From Hyphomonadaceae bacterium UKL13-1 (lineage in GTDB: Bacteria; Pseudomonadota; Alphaproteobacteria; Caulobacterales; Aquidulcibacteraceae): DNA of 64,000 nt. A program made the translations under genes and the position numbers. This document shows positions 36,887-46,709 of this stretch, piece by piece. The DNA lies in contig CP012156.1 of NCBI GenBank assembly GCA_001602435.1, positions 1,446,001 through 1,510,000 on the forward strand. The letters run 5' to 3'. How positions within the stretch are numbered: position 1 is the stretch's first letter; each line of letters opens with the position of its first letter. Below the pieces are notes generated by a model. That model searched no databases. It was not told the DNA's origin and worked only from the letters and a program-made list of their open reading frames with translations.

Positions 36887-39025
36887 TCAACTAACCGTCA
36901 AATCACGATCTTGCAGCAGGGCTTCGACGCCTGGAGCGCGGCCCCGGAAGGCAACATAATTGTCCATCGGATCGGCTTGGCCGCCGCTGGCAAAGATGAA
37001 GTCTTTCAGCTTCTTGGACGTCGCCGGATCATAGACATTGCCCGCTTCGACAAAGGCTTGGAAGGCATCGCATTCCAGCACTGCAGCCCAGATATAGCTG
37101 TAATAGCCAGCCGCATAGCCACCTTCAAACGTATGTTTGAAATAGCCGGGGCGATAGCGCACGACGATTTCAGGGATGGAGCCAATGCTCGACAATATCT
37201 CTTCTTCCCACGCATCCACATCCTTAGGAGCAGGGCCTTCAATCAGGTGCATCTTCATATCCATAATTGCAGCCATCATGAATTCGCTGGTAGCCCAGCC
37301 TTGGTTGAAGTTTTTCGCCGCAATGATTTTATCGACCAAAGCGCGCGGGATGACTTCCCCCGTGGCATGGTGCTTGGCAAAGCGGGTGAGGATCTCTGGC
37401 GTTGTGACCCAATGTTCCATCAATTGGCTGGGGAATTCGACAAAGTCCCGCTTCACATTGGTGCCCGACTGACTGGGATAGGTCACGTCTGACAACATGC
37501 CGTGTAGCGCATGGCCAAACTCGTGGAACAAGGTGGTGACGTCATCAAGGCTGAGCAGATTTGGCTGACCAGCGGGGGCCTTGGTGTAGTTACAGACATT
37601 GAATACCACAGGCTTGATATCGCCGATCAGACGTTGCTGATCGCGGAAACTGCTCATCCAAGCGCCCGATTGCTTGGTTTGGCGGGCAAAGAAATCGCCA
37701 TACCAAAGGGCCATGGGATTACCCTTGGCGTCGGACACTTCATAGACGACGACATCTGGATGCCACGTCGGAACGCCACTGATCTTCTTGAAGGAAATGC
37801 CAAACAAATGATTGGCGTGCCAATGGATGGCTTCGATCATATTGCCCAGTTCGAAATAGGGCTTGGTTTCGGACTCATCGACGTCAAACTTGGCCTTGCG
37901 AACTTTTTCGGCATAATGCCACCAATCCCAAGACTTGAGCGGCCCTTCAAGGCCATCGGCAGCCGCTAATTCTTGCAGCATCGCCCGCTCGCGCTTGGCG
38001 GTTGCTAAGGAAGCCTTCCAGACGCCCATCATCATGTCCATCGCCGCTTCAGGCGTTTTGGCCATTTTGTTGTCGAGTTGGAAATGCGCGAACGACTTAA
38101 AGCCCAAAAGCTTGGCCTTTTCGTTGCGCAGATTGACGATCTCGGGGATCAGCGGACGATTATCGCTCTTGCCCGGTGTACCACTCACGGCCATCCAGCC
38201 CTTTTGCACCGCTTCGCGCAAATCACGCCGGGTCGACATGGTGAGGAAAGGCTCAAAGCTGGAGCGCGACAACGTCACTACGGCCAAGGCATCAATCTTG
38301 CGTTCTTTGGCTTCCGCGGCAGCGGCGGCAATGAAGCTATCCGACAATCCCGCCAAATCCTCTTTGGTCTTTAAGGGCAGGGCAAAGCTTGATTGGCCGG
38401 CCAGCACATTCTGGCCGAACTCGACCTGTAGCGTGGAAAGCCGCGCATCAATGTCTGCTACGCGTTTTTTCTGGGCAGCATTTAAAAGGGCACCACTGCG
38501 GACAAATCCGGCATAGGTCTCTTCCAACAGCTTCGTCTGAGGCCCGGTCAGATTTTGCGTCGCGCGACTGTCATAGGCCGCTTTGACGCGGGCAAAAATT
38601 TTCGGGTCCTGATTGATTGCATTGGCATGGGCCGACAGCTTGGATGAAAGGCCACCCTCGATCTTTTGCAGCGCAGGCGTGCTCAGCATACCTGTCAAAC
38701 TGTAGAAGACATTTGTGGCGCGGTTGAGGTCTTGCCCGGCTTTTTCCATTGGTACGATCACCGATTGGAAGGTTGCAGGGCCTTTGGCTGCCGAGATCAC
38801 ATCAATTTCGGCTCGGCCGCGTGCCATGCCGACTTCGATCGCGGGTTCAAAATCACTGGTTTTGATTTGGGCAAAGGGCGGCACGCCCCAAGGCGTATTC
38901 CATTTTGCCAAGAGCGGGTTTACCCGCGTTGGAGCTTTTGATTTTGCTTTTGCAGCCAAAGCCGCCGAGCCTGTGGTCAAAGTCAAAGTTGCGACACTCC
39001 CCGCCAAGAAATCCCTACGTTCCAT
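36887..39025 (-). CDS. dcp: M3-family peptidyl-dipeptidase (Dcp-like)
   Basis: A zinc metallopeptidase of 712 residues. The N-terminus MERRDFLAGS followed by a hydrophobic stretch is a twin-arginine-like export signal with a likely cleavage at ALAA, so it should act in the periplasm. The mature protein has the M3 fold with HEFGH near residues 500-504 and the downstream VEFPSQLMEHWV block that gives the third zinc ligand and identifies the Dcp group. It probably trims C-terminal dipeptides from short peptides. Confidence 0.9.
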   Translation of the reverse strand: MERRDFLAGSVATLTLTTGSAALAAKAKSKAPTRVNPLLAKWNTPWGVPPFAQIKTSDFEPAIEVGMARGRAEIDVISAAKGPATFQSVIVPMEKAGQDLNRATNVFYSLTGMLSTPALQKIEGGLSSKLSAHANAINQDPKIFARVKAAYDSRATQNLTGPQTKLLEETYAGFVRSGALLNAAQKKRVADIDARLSTLQVEFGQNVLAGQSSFALPLKTKEDLAGLSDSFIAAAAAEAKERKIDALAVVTLSRSSFEPFLTMSTRRDLREAVQKGWMAVSGTPGKSDNRPLIPEIVNLRNEKAKLLGFKSFAHFQLDNKMAKTPEAAMDMMMGVWKASLATAKRERAMLQELAAADGLEGPLKSWDWWHYAEKVRKAKFDVDESETKPYFELGNMIEAIHWHANHLFGISFKKISGVPTWHPDVVVYEVSDAKGNPMALWYGDFFARQTKQSGAWMSSFRDQQRLIGDIKPVVFNVCNYTKAPAGQPNLLSLDDVTTLFHEFGHALHGMLSDVTYPSQSGTNVKRDFVEFPSQLMEHWVTTPEILTRFAKHHATGEVIPRALVDKIIAAKNFNQGWATSEFMMAAIMDMKMHLIEGPAPKDVDAWEEEILSSIGSIPEIVVRYRPGYFKHTFEGGYAAGYYSYIWAAVLECDAFQAFVEAGNVYDPATSKKLKDFIFASGGQADPMDNYVAFRGRAPGVEALLQDRDLTVS

Positions 39026-39155
39026 TGTCTATATACCCCTCACGAAACAAGAAACCACATCTTTCGTCGGGCATATGGATGGGCCAAATTGTTCGTTGAT
39101 GCACCCCCAGAACGCAATTATGACTGCAATTTAATCACGGAAACGTGATCCGGCG

Positions 39156-39929
39156 TCAGCCCCGGGCGAACACGCGCAATTGGCCTGACTTCGGGTCTTG
39201 CGCGACGCAGCGTTGCGCCGACGTGGGCAGTTTCAGGCAGACCACGGGCGCATCGGCTTGGCGAATGGCTTCATAAGTTTCGCGCGTAAACTCACTGCGG
39301 GTTGGACTTTCAATGCCCTCCGTCCACGCGGGATAGGCCGATGATTTGACCGCATTGGCGGGCAGCAAAGTCGTCAAGCGGTCGCGAATCTGGTCGGGGC
39401 TGGCCGTCGCGGGGATGCCAAAGTCGCGGGCAGGGGCTTGCAGCGTATAGAGGGCCCGCCCTTCATTGGTCTCTAAAGTCACCCGAATACTGCCAGAGGC
39501 ACAATCATTGCCAGTGGCCATAATGGTCACCCGGTCGGCAGCTTTCCAAGAACGGATGGCGGTTGCTTGGCTGACTTTGACATCACATTGGGCAACCGGG
39601 CTACCAGCAGCCATGGCGGCATCTGATTCGGCGCGCGGCCCGATACCATTGACGAGCTCCCCTGGTGTCGGGATGACCACCTCATTCGGCCCGGTTGCTG
39701 GTGGCGCAGGGATTGCGGGTGGGGCAGCAGCAATGACACTGGGGTCTGTCGACAACACCGCATCGGGATCGGCCAAAGGATTATCCAGGCCGACAGGGCC
39801 CATGATGGCATTGGTTGGGGCACTGGCCAGAGGTTGGTTTGGTGACAAGACAAATTTGCCCACCACGACGCCTAATCCAAAAGATACGACTAAAGCCAGC
39901 GTTGCACCAGAAGCCACAATCAATCGCAC
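39156..39929 (-). CDS. Hypothetical membrane-anchored periplasmic protein
   Basis: A 257-residue protein. Residues 5-30 form one hydrophobic N-terminal helix, then a Pro/Ala-rich stretch (about 60-95), then a soluble C-terminal region with four cysteines (AQCDVKV, GNDCASG, VVCLKLP, QRCVAQD) that could form two disulfides in the periplasm. No domain that I recognise. It is the second of two minus-strand genes after the patatin gene, with 124 nt between them. Confidence 0.65.
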   Translation of the reverse strand: MRLIVASGATLALVVSFGLGVVVGKFVLSPNQPLASAPTNAIMGPVGLDNPLADPDAVLSTDPSVIAAAPPAIPAPPATGPNEVVIPTPGELVNGIGPRAESDAAMAAGSPVAQCDVKVSQATAIRSWKAADRVTIMATGNDCASGSIRVTLETNEGRALYTLQAPARDFGIPATASPDQIRDRLTTLLPANAVKSSAYPAWTEGIESPTRSEFTRETYEAIRQADAPVVCLKLPTSAQRCVAQDPKSGQLRVFARG

Positions 39930-40053
39930 GTTAAATCCCTTGTCTTCGAACCATGGTTAAGCGCTTTAGCGACCGGTTGCGGCAGAAAATAGGCAAGATC
40001 GGCATTAAAACAGGCCTGTTTTAACCCTAATTGCCCTGCCATCGCCCCAGTTC

Positions 40054-41793
40054 TTAACTCAGAAGCGGTTTCAGAACATTGGGCGCATTCTGAATGGCTC
40101 GGGTTGCCGCGCGATAGCCGGTCTCCACGGCGGCATCAAAAGCCTTCCAATCTCGCAATTGGATGCCCGCCATATCGGGTACGATCAAGAGATCGGTTTT
40201 GTCTCGGGATTTGGTGGGGTCGAGTGTAGCGGTCGCTGACCGCATGAGAAGTTCGGCGATGGGCGGGGCTGCGTGCAGGCCATGGCGGGTAATCCAACTG
40301 AAGAAGCCCTCGGGCTTGCGGAATTCGTCTGGATTAAGGGCGCGCTGACGGGTGACATCAACGCCAATATTAGGGCCACGATGCAGGTCAATCATCGAAT
40401 TGATCGGGAAATTATCCAACACCGCACCATCGACCAAAATGTCGTCACCTGAAACGACCGGAGGCAAGATGCCGGGCAGCGCGATCGACGCCCGCAGGGC
40501 GTCCCGCAAAACACCACTCCGGTGCAGCTTTGGCATGCCCAAGGTCAAATTGGTCGACAGGCAGAAAAAGGAGCGGGGCATATCCTCGATGAGAATATCG
40601 CCAAAATTCTTGAGAAGCCTTTGGTCGACCTTGGCCCCAGACGTCATGGCGACAACCGGCAGCACATAGTCATTCAAGGGATTGTCGCGGACAAAGCTGT
40701 CCCAAATACGCCGTTCAATCTCGCCATCATCCCAGCCAAGCGCAACACAGGCCGCAATCACCCCCCCCATGGAGGTTCCGCCGATAAAGTCAAACGAGAT
40801 GCCCGTCTCCCGCAAAGCCCGCACGACGCCAATATGGGCATAGGCGCGAGCGCCACCTCCACCCAGGACCAAGCCAATCGAGTTACCCGACAGGATGCGG
40901 GCCAACATCATCACGTCTTGGGCTTGATCCTGTCGCCAGTGAAACAGCCTTTGACTTTGAGTGGCAGCACTCCAAGCTTTGGAATAAGAGCCCTTAACCT
41001 CAACGACCGAGCGATCTTGTGGGGCAATCAAGATGGTGTCGACCAATTGGAACTGGCGCGCGGGGGACGAGCCCGCAGGCAGAATCATTTCGGGCGGCGG
41101 CGTATCGGCGCGACCAAACACCCAGAGCCTATCTGCCTGTCGCAGACATAGTTTGGTCCAACCGCCATCTCCAAGGTCTGCGGCCAAGAGGACAATATCG
41201 TTCCAGCTTTCGATTTCATCAAACCAAGTCGCGGACTGCGTAACCGCCTCAGGGCCAACCACGATGGCACGCTTACCCAATTTGGCGAGCGCATCCTTTA
41301 AGGCGTGGGCGCGCTTTAGAATGTCGATGGAGGGAGAGGCTGCCAGAAGACCGAACACACGGGGATCAGAGCGGGGGTTGCGCCGACGGTTCTGCCGCGA
41401 ACGAAACAACATGGTTCGCGCCAGATTTTGCATCAATTGTGGATGACGGCGGATCAAGCGGTTAAAGGCTGCGCGGTCTAAAGCTAGAAGTTCGGTGTCG
41501 CGCAGTGCAAAGACCGATGCACTATGGGGTTCGCCCGCCACCAGCGCCATTTCGCCGACCGGCTCGCCTTGGCGAATATGGCCGATAAACTCGTTTGAAC
41601 CATCGGTACCGCGCCGAAACGCGCCCAAAGAGCCCGAGCGGACAAACCATAAGGTATCGGCAGGCTCACTCTCAAGGAAAAGGGGCCAGCCGCCAGGCAA
41701 TGAATACCAAATTGCCGATTTTTCAACGTCTTTAATCGCTGCCGGACCAGCATCTCTCAAAAAAGGGATCGCGCTAAAATCAAAAGGTGTCAT
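40054..41793 (-). CDS. Patatin-like phospholipase with cyclic-nucleotide-binding domain
   Basis: A 579-residue protein of the bacterial NTE/RssA-like group. Residues about 15-130 are a cNMP-binding fold (HIRQGEPVGEMALVAGEPHSASV), the middle (about 145-280) is a Rossmann-like linker, and residues about 300-500 are a patatin domain with the oxyanion GGGGARAY, the nucleophile motif GGTSMGG and the catalytic DGAVLDN. It probably hydrolyses phospholipids or lysophospholipids. I chose ATG 41793, whose ATGA overlaps the stop of a 14-codon upstream ORF; a TTG at 41823 is the alternative. Confidence 0.9.
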   Translation of the reverse strand: MTPFDFSAIPFLRDAGPAAIKDVEKSAIWYSLPGGWPLFLESEPADTLWFVRSGSLGAFRRGTDGSNEFIGHIRQGEPVGEMALVAGEPHSASVFALRDTELLALDRAAFNRLIRRHPQLMQNLARTMLFRSRQNRRRNPRSDPRVFGLLAASPSIDILKRAHALKDALAKLGKRAIVVGPEAVTQSATWFDEIESWNDIVLLAADLGDGGWTKLCLRQADRLWVFGRADTPPPEMILPAGSSPARQFQLVDTILIAPQDRSVVEVKGSYSKAWSAATQSQRLFHWRQDQAQDVMMLARILSGNSIGLVLGGGGARAYAHIGVVRALRETGISFDFIGGTSMGGVIAACVALGWDDGEIERRIWDSFVRDNPLNDYVLPVVAMTSGAKVDQRLLKNFGDILIEDMPRSFFCLSTNLTLGMPKLHRSGVLRDALRASIALPGILPPVVSGDDILVDGAVLDNFPINSMIDLHRGPNIGVDVTRQRALNPDEFRKPEGFFSWITRHGLHAAPPIAELLMRSATATLDPTKSRDKTDLLIVPDMAGIQLRDWKAFDAAVETGYRAATRAIQNAPNVLKPLLS

Positions 41794-41834
41794 CGGAAAC
41801 AACCGCCATGAAACAACTTCCAACTGTGCTTCAT
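41790..41834 (-). CDS. 14-codon leader ORF upstream of the patatin gene
   Basis: ATG 41834 has a GGAGGAGAG site six bases upstream and encodes MKHSWKLFHGGCFR before a TGA that overlaps the ATG of the patatin gene (ATGA). The patatin ATG has no ribosome site of its own, so ribosomes probably reach it by coupling through this short ORF. Whether the peptide itself does anything is unknown. It does not look like a classic attenuator because no run of one amino acid or terminator hairpin is evident. Confidence 0.55.
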   Translation of the reverse strand: MKHSWKLFHGGCFR

Positions 41835-41853
41835 GGCGGCTCTCCTCCGTGAT

Positions 41854-42513
41854 TTAGAATTTATAGCGGCCCATCAGGGTTACCATGGGCCAATAACGTG
41901 CTGCGTCTAATTCATCTACGATTTTTGCGGTTTCAAGTGCCAAATCTGTCTGGAACGACGGATTGGAGGCCAACAAGCCAGTAGAGGTGTACACCACTTT
42001 TGGATCGCCCTGATAATAGACACCAGCTTCCAAGGCGGTTTCAATCGGACCCAATTCCAATTTGACACCTGCACCGACAAAATAAGCGATGTCGTTAAAC
42101 GTCGCCTTGGTGTTGAGTGTGCCGACTTGAGCGGGGGTGTAGGACGTGTTGCCAATCACGACGTTTGTCGCGGGTGTCGCGACCAAGTCAAACTGATTGT
42201 CATTGGCAAAGATGCCAGCTGTCACATAAAAGGGCACAATCGGCGGACGGAAGTCCGCCTGCAGCCCATAAGAACCAAGTTTCAGGTTACCGTCATAGGC
42301 GATGCCATCAATCGTCTGATCGTAGCCATAATCATAGCCCTGGCCAACACCGCGCAAAACCACGGTTGGCAAGATACGCACCCCGACTTCGCCGCCAACA
42401 CCATTGGTGCCCCCACGCACGCCAACCCAAGCAGGCTCGATTGCGAAAGCGCAAACTGGGGTAAGTGCACTCAACAACGCAATGGCAGAAACGGCTGTGG
42501 TGATGGTCTTCAT
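41854..42513 (-). CDS. Small outer-membrane beta-barrel protein
   Basis: With ATG 42513 (AGGA upstream) this is 219 residues with a signal peptide cleaved after AFA (residue 24). The rest is made of alternating strands (WVGVRGG, GEVGVRILP, KLGSYGLQADFR, PFYVTAGIFAND, YFVGAGVKLELG, LEAGVYYQG) and ends in GRYKF, the terminal phenylalanine expected of Bam-assembled barrels. It resembles the general opacity/OmpW-like eight-strand class, but I cannot name a closer family. Twenty nt separate its stop from the leader ORF of the next gene. Confidence 0.75.
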   Translation of the reverse strand: MKTITTAVSAIALLSALTPVCAFAIEPAWVGVRGGTNGVGGEVGVRILPTVVLRGVGQGYDYGYDQTIDGIAYDGNLKLGSYGLQADFRPPIVPFYVTAGIFANDNQFDLVATPATNVVIGNTSYTPAQVGTLNTKATFNDIAYFVGAGVKLELGPIETALEAGVYYQGDPKVVYTSTGLLASNPSFQTDLALETAKIVDELDAARYWPMVTLMGRYKF

Positions 42514-42698
42514 AGAGCTGTCCTCATTTATACTAAGCGCCGGCATTTTAAACTCGGGCGATCCAAGCCACACGCAAGGCACAAACGACCCCACCTGCGG
42601 CAATCTGCAACGGCCCGATGTGAGCCTATGTCTATGACATTGTGACAGAAGCCTGTTAAACGAGTGTCAACGCCCGCTAAGCGCGACAAAACCAATCT

Positions 42699-44315
42699 GT
42701 GGAGAGCCATTTGAGCCGTTTGACCAGTCGAATCGATCCTTCCTCGCCGGCCTTCGCGCGCAATCAAGAAAAGATGGCGGGCCTAGTTGAGCACTTGGTC
42801 CAACAGACCAGTCGCGCGGCTTTGGGCGGCTCAGCGGAGTCCCGCCAGCGCCATGAAAGCCGCGGTAAACTTTTGCCACGCGCACGGGTTGAAGCGCTAC
42901 TCGATCCGGGCAGCCCGTTTTTGGAATTATCGGCTTTGGCGGCCAATGGCCTTTATGGCGAGGATATTCCAGGCGCAGGCTTGATCACCGGGATTGGCCA
43001 CGTCTGCGGGCGTCCGGCGATGATTGTCTGTAACGACCCGACCGTCAAAGGCGGCACTTATTATCCGATGACCGTCAAAAAGCACGTGCGGGCACAAGAA
43101 GTGGCGATGGAAAACCGCCTGCCGTGTATTTACCTCGTCGATTCCGGCGGCGCCAATTTGCCCCATCAGGCCGAAGTCTTTCCAGACCGCGACAATTTCG
43201 GCCGCATCTTCTTCAATCAAGCCAATATGAGCGCGATGGGCTTGGCCCAAATTGCGGTCGTCATGGGCTCGTGTACGGCCGGTGGCGCTTATGTTCCCGC
43301 GATGAGCGATGAGACAATTATCGTGCGCAAACAAGGCACGATCTTTCTGGGTGGCCCGCCCTTGGTGAAAGCCGCGACGGGTGAAACCGTGACGGCGGAA
43401 GAGCTGGGCGGGGCAGATGTTCATGCCCGCAAATCCGGTGTGGCAGACCATTATGCGGTGTCCGATGCCCATGCTTTAGAGCTTGCGCGCAATTGTGTGG
43501 CAACCTTGGACGATCCCGAAAGCCATATTCGCCGGCTTGCGCCGCGTCCGCCCGTGGAGGATGAAAGCGAACTTTACGGCATCATTCCAGATGATGTCCG
43601 CACCCCTTATGATGTGCGTGAAATCATCGCACGCTTGGTTGACGGCTCAGAGTTCCACGAATTTAAGAAGCTTTATGGTGAAACCCTAGTTACAGGCTTT
43701 GCCCATATAGATGGCTGGCCCGTTGCGATCATCGCCAATAATGGCGTTTTGTTCTCAGAGAGTGCGCAAAAAGGCGCACACTTCATTGAACTCGCCTGTC
43801 AGCGCAAAATCCCCTTGTTATTCCTACAAAACATCTCGGGCTTCATGGTTGGCAAGGATTATGAGGCAGGGGGTATCGCCAAGGATGGCGCAAAAATGGT
43901 GACGGCTGTTGCCTGCGCCAATGTGCCCAAGTTCACGGTCGTGATTGGCGGCTCCTATGGTGCGGGCAATTATGCCATGTGTGGCCGTTCCTATTCGCCA
44001 CGCTTCCTCTGGATGTGGCCGAATGCGCGGACCAGTGTGATGGGCGGAGAGCAGGCCGCCAGCGTACTGGCGACGCTGCGCCGCGACGGCATTGAATCCA
44101 AAGGCGGCGCGTGGTCTGCCGAGGAAGAAGAAGCCTTCAAGAGCCCCATTCGTCAGAAATATGAGGAAGAAGGCGATCCATATTATTCCACAGCGCGTTT
44201 GTGGGATGATGGCATTATTGACCCCGCCCAAACTCGGCGCGTGGTTTCCATGTCGTTAGCCAGCGTCGCCGGGGCCCCGATTGGACCACCCCGCTTCGGT
44301 GTATTCCGGATGTAA
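42699..44315 (+). CDS. mccB: Methylcrotonyl-CoA carboxylase, carboxyltransferase (beta) subunit
   Basis: This subunit carboxylates 3-methylcrotonyl-CoA in leucine breakdown, with carboxybiotin from MccA. The 538-residue protein has the acyl-CoA carboxyltransferase fold: [50 protein letters not shown] (characteristic of the MCC group), [34 protein letters not shown] and [13 protein letters not shown]. Either GTG 42699 or TTG 42711 (GGAGAG just upstream) may be the start. It leads the leucine cluster, whose acyl-CoA dehydrogenase step is not adjacent. Confidence 0.93.
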   Translation: MESHLSRLTSRIDPSSPAFARNQEKMAGLVEHLVQQTSRAALGGSAESRQRHESRGKLLPRARVEALLDPGSPFLELSALAANGLYGEDIPGAGLITGIGHVCGRPAMIVCNDPTVKGGTYYPMTVKKHVRAQEVAMENRLPCIYLVDSGGANLPHQAEVFPDRDNFGRIFFNQANMSAMGLAQIAVVMGSCTAGGAYVPAMSDETIIVRKQGTIFLGGPPLVKAATGETVTAEELGGADVHARKSGVADHYAVSDAHALELARNCVATLDDPESHIRRLAPRPPVEDESELYGIIPDDVRTPYDVREIIARLVDGSEFHEFKKLYGETLVTGFAHIDGWPVAIIANNGVLFSESAQKGAHFIELACQRKIPLLFLQNISGFMVGKDYEAGGIAKDGAKMVTAVACANVPKFTVVIGGSYGAGNYAMCGRSYSPRFLWMWPNARTSVMGGEQAASVLATLRRDGIESKGGAWSAEEEEAFKSPIRQKYEEEGDPYYSTARLWDDGIIDPAQTRRVVSMSLASVAGAPIGPPRFGVFRM

Positions 44316-44331
44316 GAGGAGAGAGACTCAG

Positions 44332-45144
44332 ATGGCAGATATTGACCCAAGCGCCGACCCCGTTCTCTTGCAGGTTTCCCCCGATGGTGCCGCGATGGTG
44401 ACGTTGAACCGTCCGGACAAGAAGAATGCTTTTGACGAGGAAACTATCTCTTCGCTGATCGACATATTTGAGACCTTGCGCGTGTCTGACGGCGTCAGAC
44501 TCGTGATGATCAAGGGCGCAGGGACGACCTTTTGCGCCGGCGCCGACCTTGAGTGGATGCAACGCCAAGCCCGTCATGATGAAGAAGATAATGAGGCCGA
44601 TGCCGTCGCCTTGGCCAAGATGCTGCTGGCATTGCATAGTCTGCCCCAACTCACGGTTGCTTTGGTGCAAGGTGGGGCTTTTGGCGGCGGAGCGGGCCTT
44701 GTGGCCGCGTGCGATTATGCCATCGCCTTGGCGGGAACACGCTTTTGCTTCACCGAAGTCCGCCTTGGGCTGACGCCTGCTACCATCTCGCCCTATGTGG
44801 TCGAAGCCATTGGGGCGCGCCAAGCGCGCGCCTTGTTTGCCACCGCCATGCCTTTTGATGCCGAGCGCGCCTTGGCACTGGGATTGATACAGGAAGTGGC
44901 AGCCGACCTCGATGATTTGGCCAAGCGGGAAGAAAAGCTGGCTGACTTGGCCTTTACTGCGGCACCTGAAGCCGTGCGTGAGGCCAAGGAATTGGTCCGC
45001 GATGTGGCGGACAGGCCAATCGACATCCACCTTGCCCATGACACGGCCAAACGGATCGCCAAGCGCCGCGCGAGTGCCGAGGGGCAAGAAGGCCTCGCGG
45101 CTTTTCTTGAAAAAAGGCCGCCAGCTTGGACCAATCGGTCATGA
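44332..45144 (+). CDS. liuC: Enoyl-CoA hydratase family, probable methylglutaconyl-CoA hydratase
   Basis: A 270-residue crotonase-fold protein between the two MCC subunit genes, which points to 3-methylglutaconyl-CoA hydration. Visible blocks are VTLNRPDKKNAFDEETI, the oxyanion GAGTTFCAGADLEWMQ, and GGAFGGGAGLVAACDYAIA with FCFTEVRLGLTPATISPYV carrying the catalytic Glu. ATG 44332 has AGAGGAGAGAG upstream; an earlier start inside mccB is unlikely. Confidence 0.88.
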   Translation: MADIDPSADPVLLQVSPDGAAMVTLNRPDKKNAFDEETISSLIDIFETLRVSDGVRLVMIKGAGTTFCAGADLEWMQRQARHDEEDNEADAVALAKMLLALHSLPQLTVALVQGGAFGGGAGLVAACDYAIALAGTRFCFTEVRLGLTPATISPYVVEAIGARQARALFATAMPFDAERALALGLIQEVAADLDDLAKREEKLADLAFTAAPEAVREAKELVRDVADRPIDIHLAHDTAKRIAKRRASAEGQEGLAAFLEKRPPAWTNRS

Positions 45145-45204
45145 AAGGGTCTTGACCGCATTGTCTCGCCCAGCCAAAGCTAGACCGGCGGACGAGGGGC
45201 GGTC

Positions 45205-46599
45205 ATGGACGGTGCGGCAGAACTTAATCTTGAAAATTCAGGCCCTTTAGCGGTCGATGCGCCTTCGGGTAGCGCGGGCAAACACCACAATGAGCTGATC
45301 GGAACCGCGTGTAAGAATTGCGGGGCGATCCTGACGGGCGATTATTGCCACGCCTGTGGTCAGTCCGCCCATGTGCATCGCTCGTTCCTGCATGTGTTGG
45401 AAGAGGTGGTGCATGGCATCACGCATTTCGATTCCAAGACCTGGCGCTCGCTGCCGATGTTGATCTTTAGGCCCGGCACGATGACGCGCAACTATGTCAT
45501 GGGCCATCGCAGCCGCTATGTGCCGCCATTTTCGATGTTTCTGGCCTCTGTTTTTGCCATGTTTTTGGCCTTTGCCTTTGCAGGTGGGCCGGGCTTTGTG
45601 AAGCAGAATGTCGACACACCGGTCGATCAAGCCAGCGCCTCGCGCGAGCGAATGGCGGATACTTTGGTTGATTTGAAGGAAGCCCGTGGCGACCTCAAAC
45701 TGGCTCGCGAACAGCTGGCGGCGGAAAAAGCCAAACCTCTTGTCGACCAAGACCCCATTGAGATCAAGGCCAGCCAACAAGAAGTGCTGGGTGCAGCCAA
45801 AGAGATCGAAGCTGTCATTGTCCGCTATCGCACGGCGGAACGCGATCTTGCCAAGGCCTTAGCGGCACCAAAGCCAAACCCTGAAGCCGCCCCGGCAAAG
45901 GCCGACCCAAAAGTGACCGGCAATATCACCGTCCAAAAGGGCGATGATAAAGCCACGCAACTTTCTGAACTTGAAGCCGAACGCAAGGCTGCGATTGCCT
46001 CAGGCGATAAAGTTTCTGTCGCCGCGCTTGATACCGCCATCGCCTTGGTGAAGGCCACACCGGAAGAGGTCATTAAGGGTGAAACCAAAAGCACGACAAT
46101 CGAGGGAGATGACTTTCAGTCTTCATTGGCTAAGTTTTTGAAAGAAGAGGTCCAAATTAATACGCCTTGGCCATCCGTGAATAAAAAGCTCAAACATAAA
46201 CTCGAAAATCCGGACCTGTTTTTGTACAAGTTACAGAACACCGTTTATAAATTCTCCTTCCTTCTCATCCCAATCAGCCTGCCTTTCATTTGGCTATTGT
46301 TGTTCTGGAAGCGCGGGGTAACCTTGTATGATCACGCGGTCTTTGCGCTTTACTCCCTGTCTTTCATGTCATTTTTGTTTCTTGCGCTTGCTCTAAGTTC
46401 GCATTGGATCACGTGGACTGACCATAGTGGATGGATATTTTTGGCCGTGGCGGGTCATATTTATTTCCAGTTCAAAGGGGCTTATGCGTTGGGTTGGGTT
46501 GGTGCTGGTTGGCGCACTGCGGTCTTTGTCTCCATATTTGCGCCCATCGCTTTGTCACTCTTTTTTACCGCCATCATCATCCTGGGCGCTGTAGGCTGA
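45205..46599 (+). CDS. DUF3667 zinc-ribbon membrane protein
   Basis: A 464-residue protein. Residues 36-51 are a zinc ribbon (CxxC-x8-CxxC: Cys36, Cys39, Cys48, Cys51), then the DUF3667 core HVLEEVVHGITHFDSKTWRSLPMLIFRPG, one or two helices (about 105-127), a long charged insertion (about 135-320) that should form coiled coil (ARGDLKLAREQLAAEKAK, then IEIKASQQEVLGAAKEIEAV), and four C-terminal helices. Function of the family is unknown. It lies 60 nt after liuC and before mccA, splitting the leucine genes. Confidence 0.85.
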   Translation: MDGAAELNLENSGPLAVDAPSGSAGKHHNELIGTACKNCGAILTGDYCHACGQSAHVHRSFLHVLEEVVHGITHFDSKTWRSLPMLIFRPGTMTRNYVMGHRSRYVPPFSMFLASVFAMFLAFAFAGGPGFVKQNVDTPVDQASASRERMADTLVDLKEARGDLKLAREQLAAEKAKPLVDQDPIEIKASQQEVLGAAKEIEAVIVRYRTAERDLAKALAAPKPNPEAAPAKADPKVTGNITVQKGDDKATQLSELEAERKAAIASGDKVSVAALDTAIALVKATPEEVIKGETKSTTIEGDDFQSSLAKFLKEEVQINTPWPSVNKKLKHKLENPDLFLYKLQNTVYKFSFLLIPISLPFIWLLLFWKRGVTLYDHAVFALYSLSFMSFLFLALALSSHWITWTDHSGWIFLAVAGHIYFQFKGAYALGWVGAGWRTAVFVSIFAPIALSLFFTAIIILGAVG

Positions 46600-46709
46600 C
46601 CACAAGGCTTGACCAAGACAAAGGCGTAGCCGAAGGATGCTTCCCAAAGAGTCTGAGGGCGAGTTTTTAAGCTTGTTTCATCGACCAACAAAAAGTCTGG
46701 GGACGCCTC

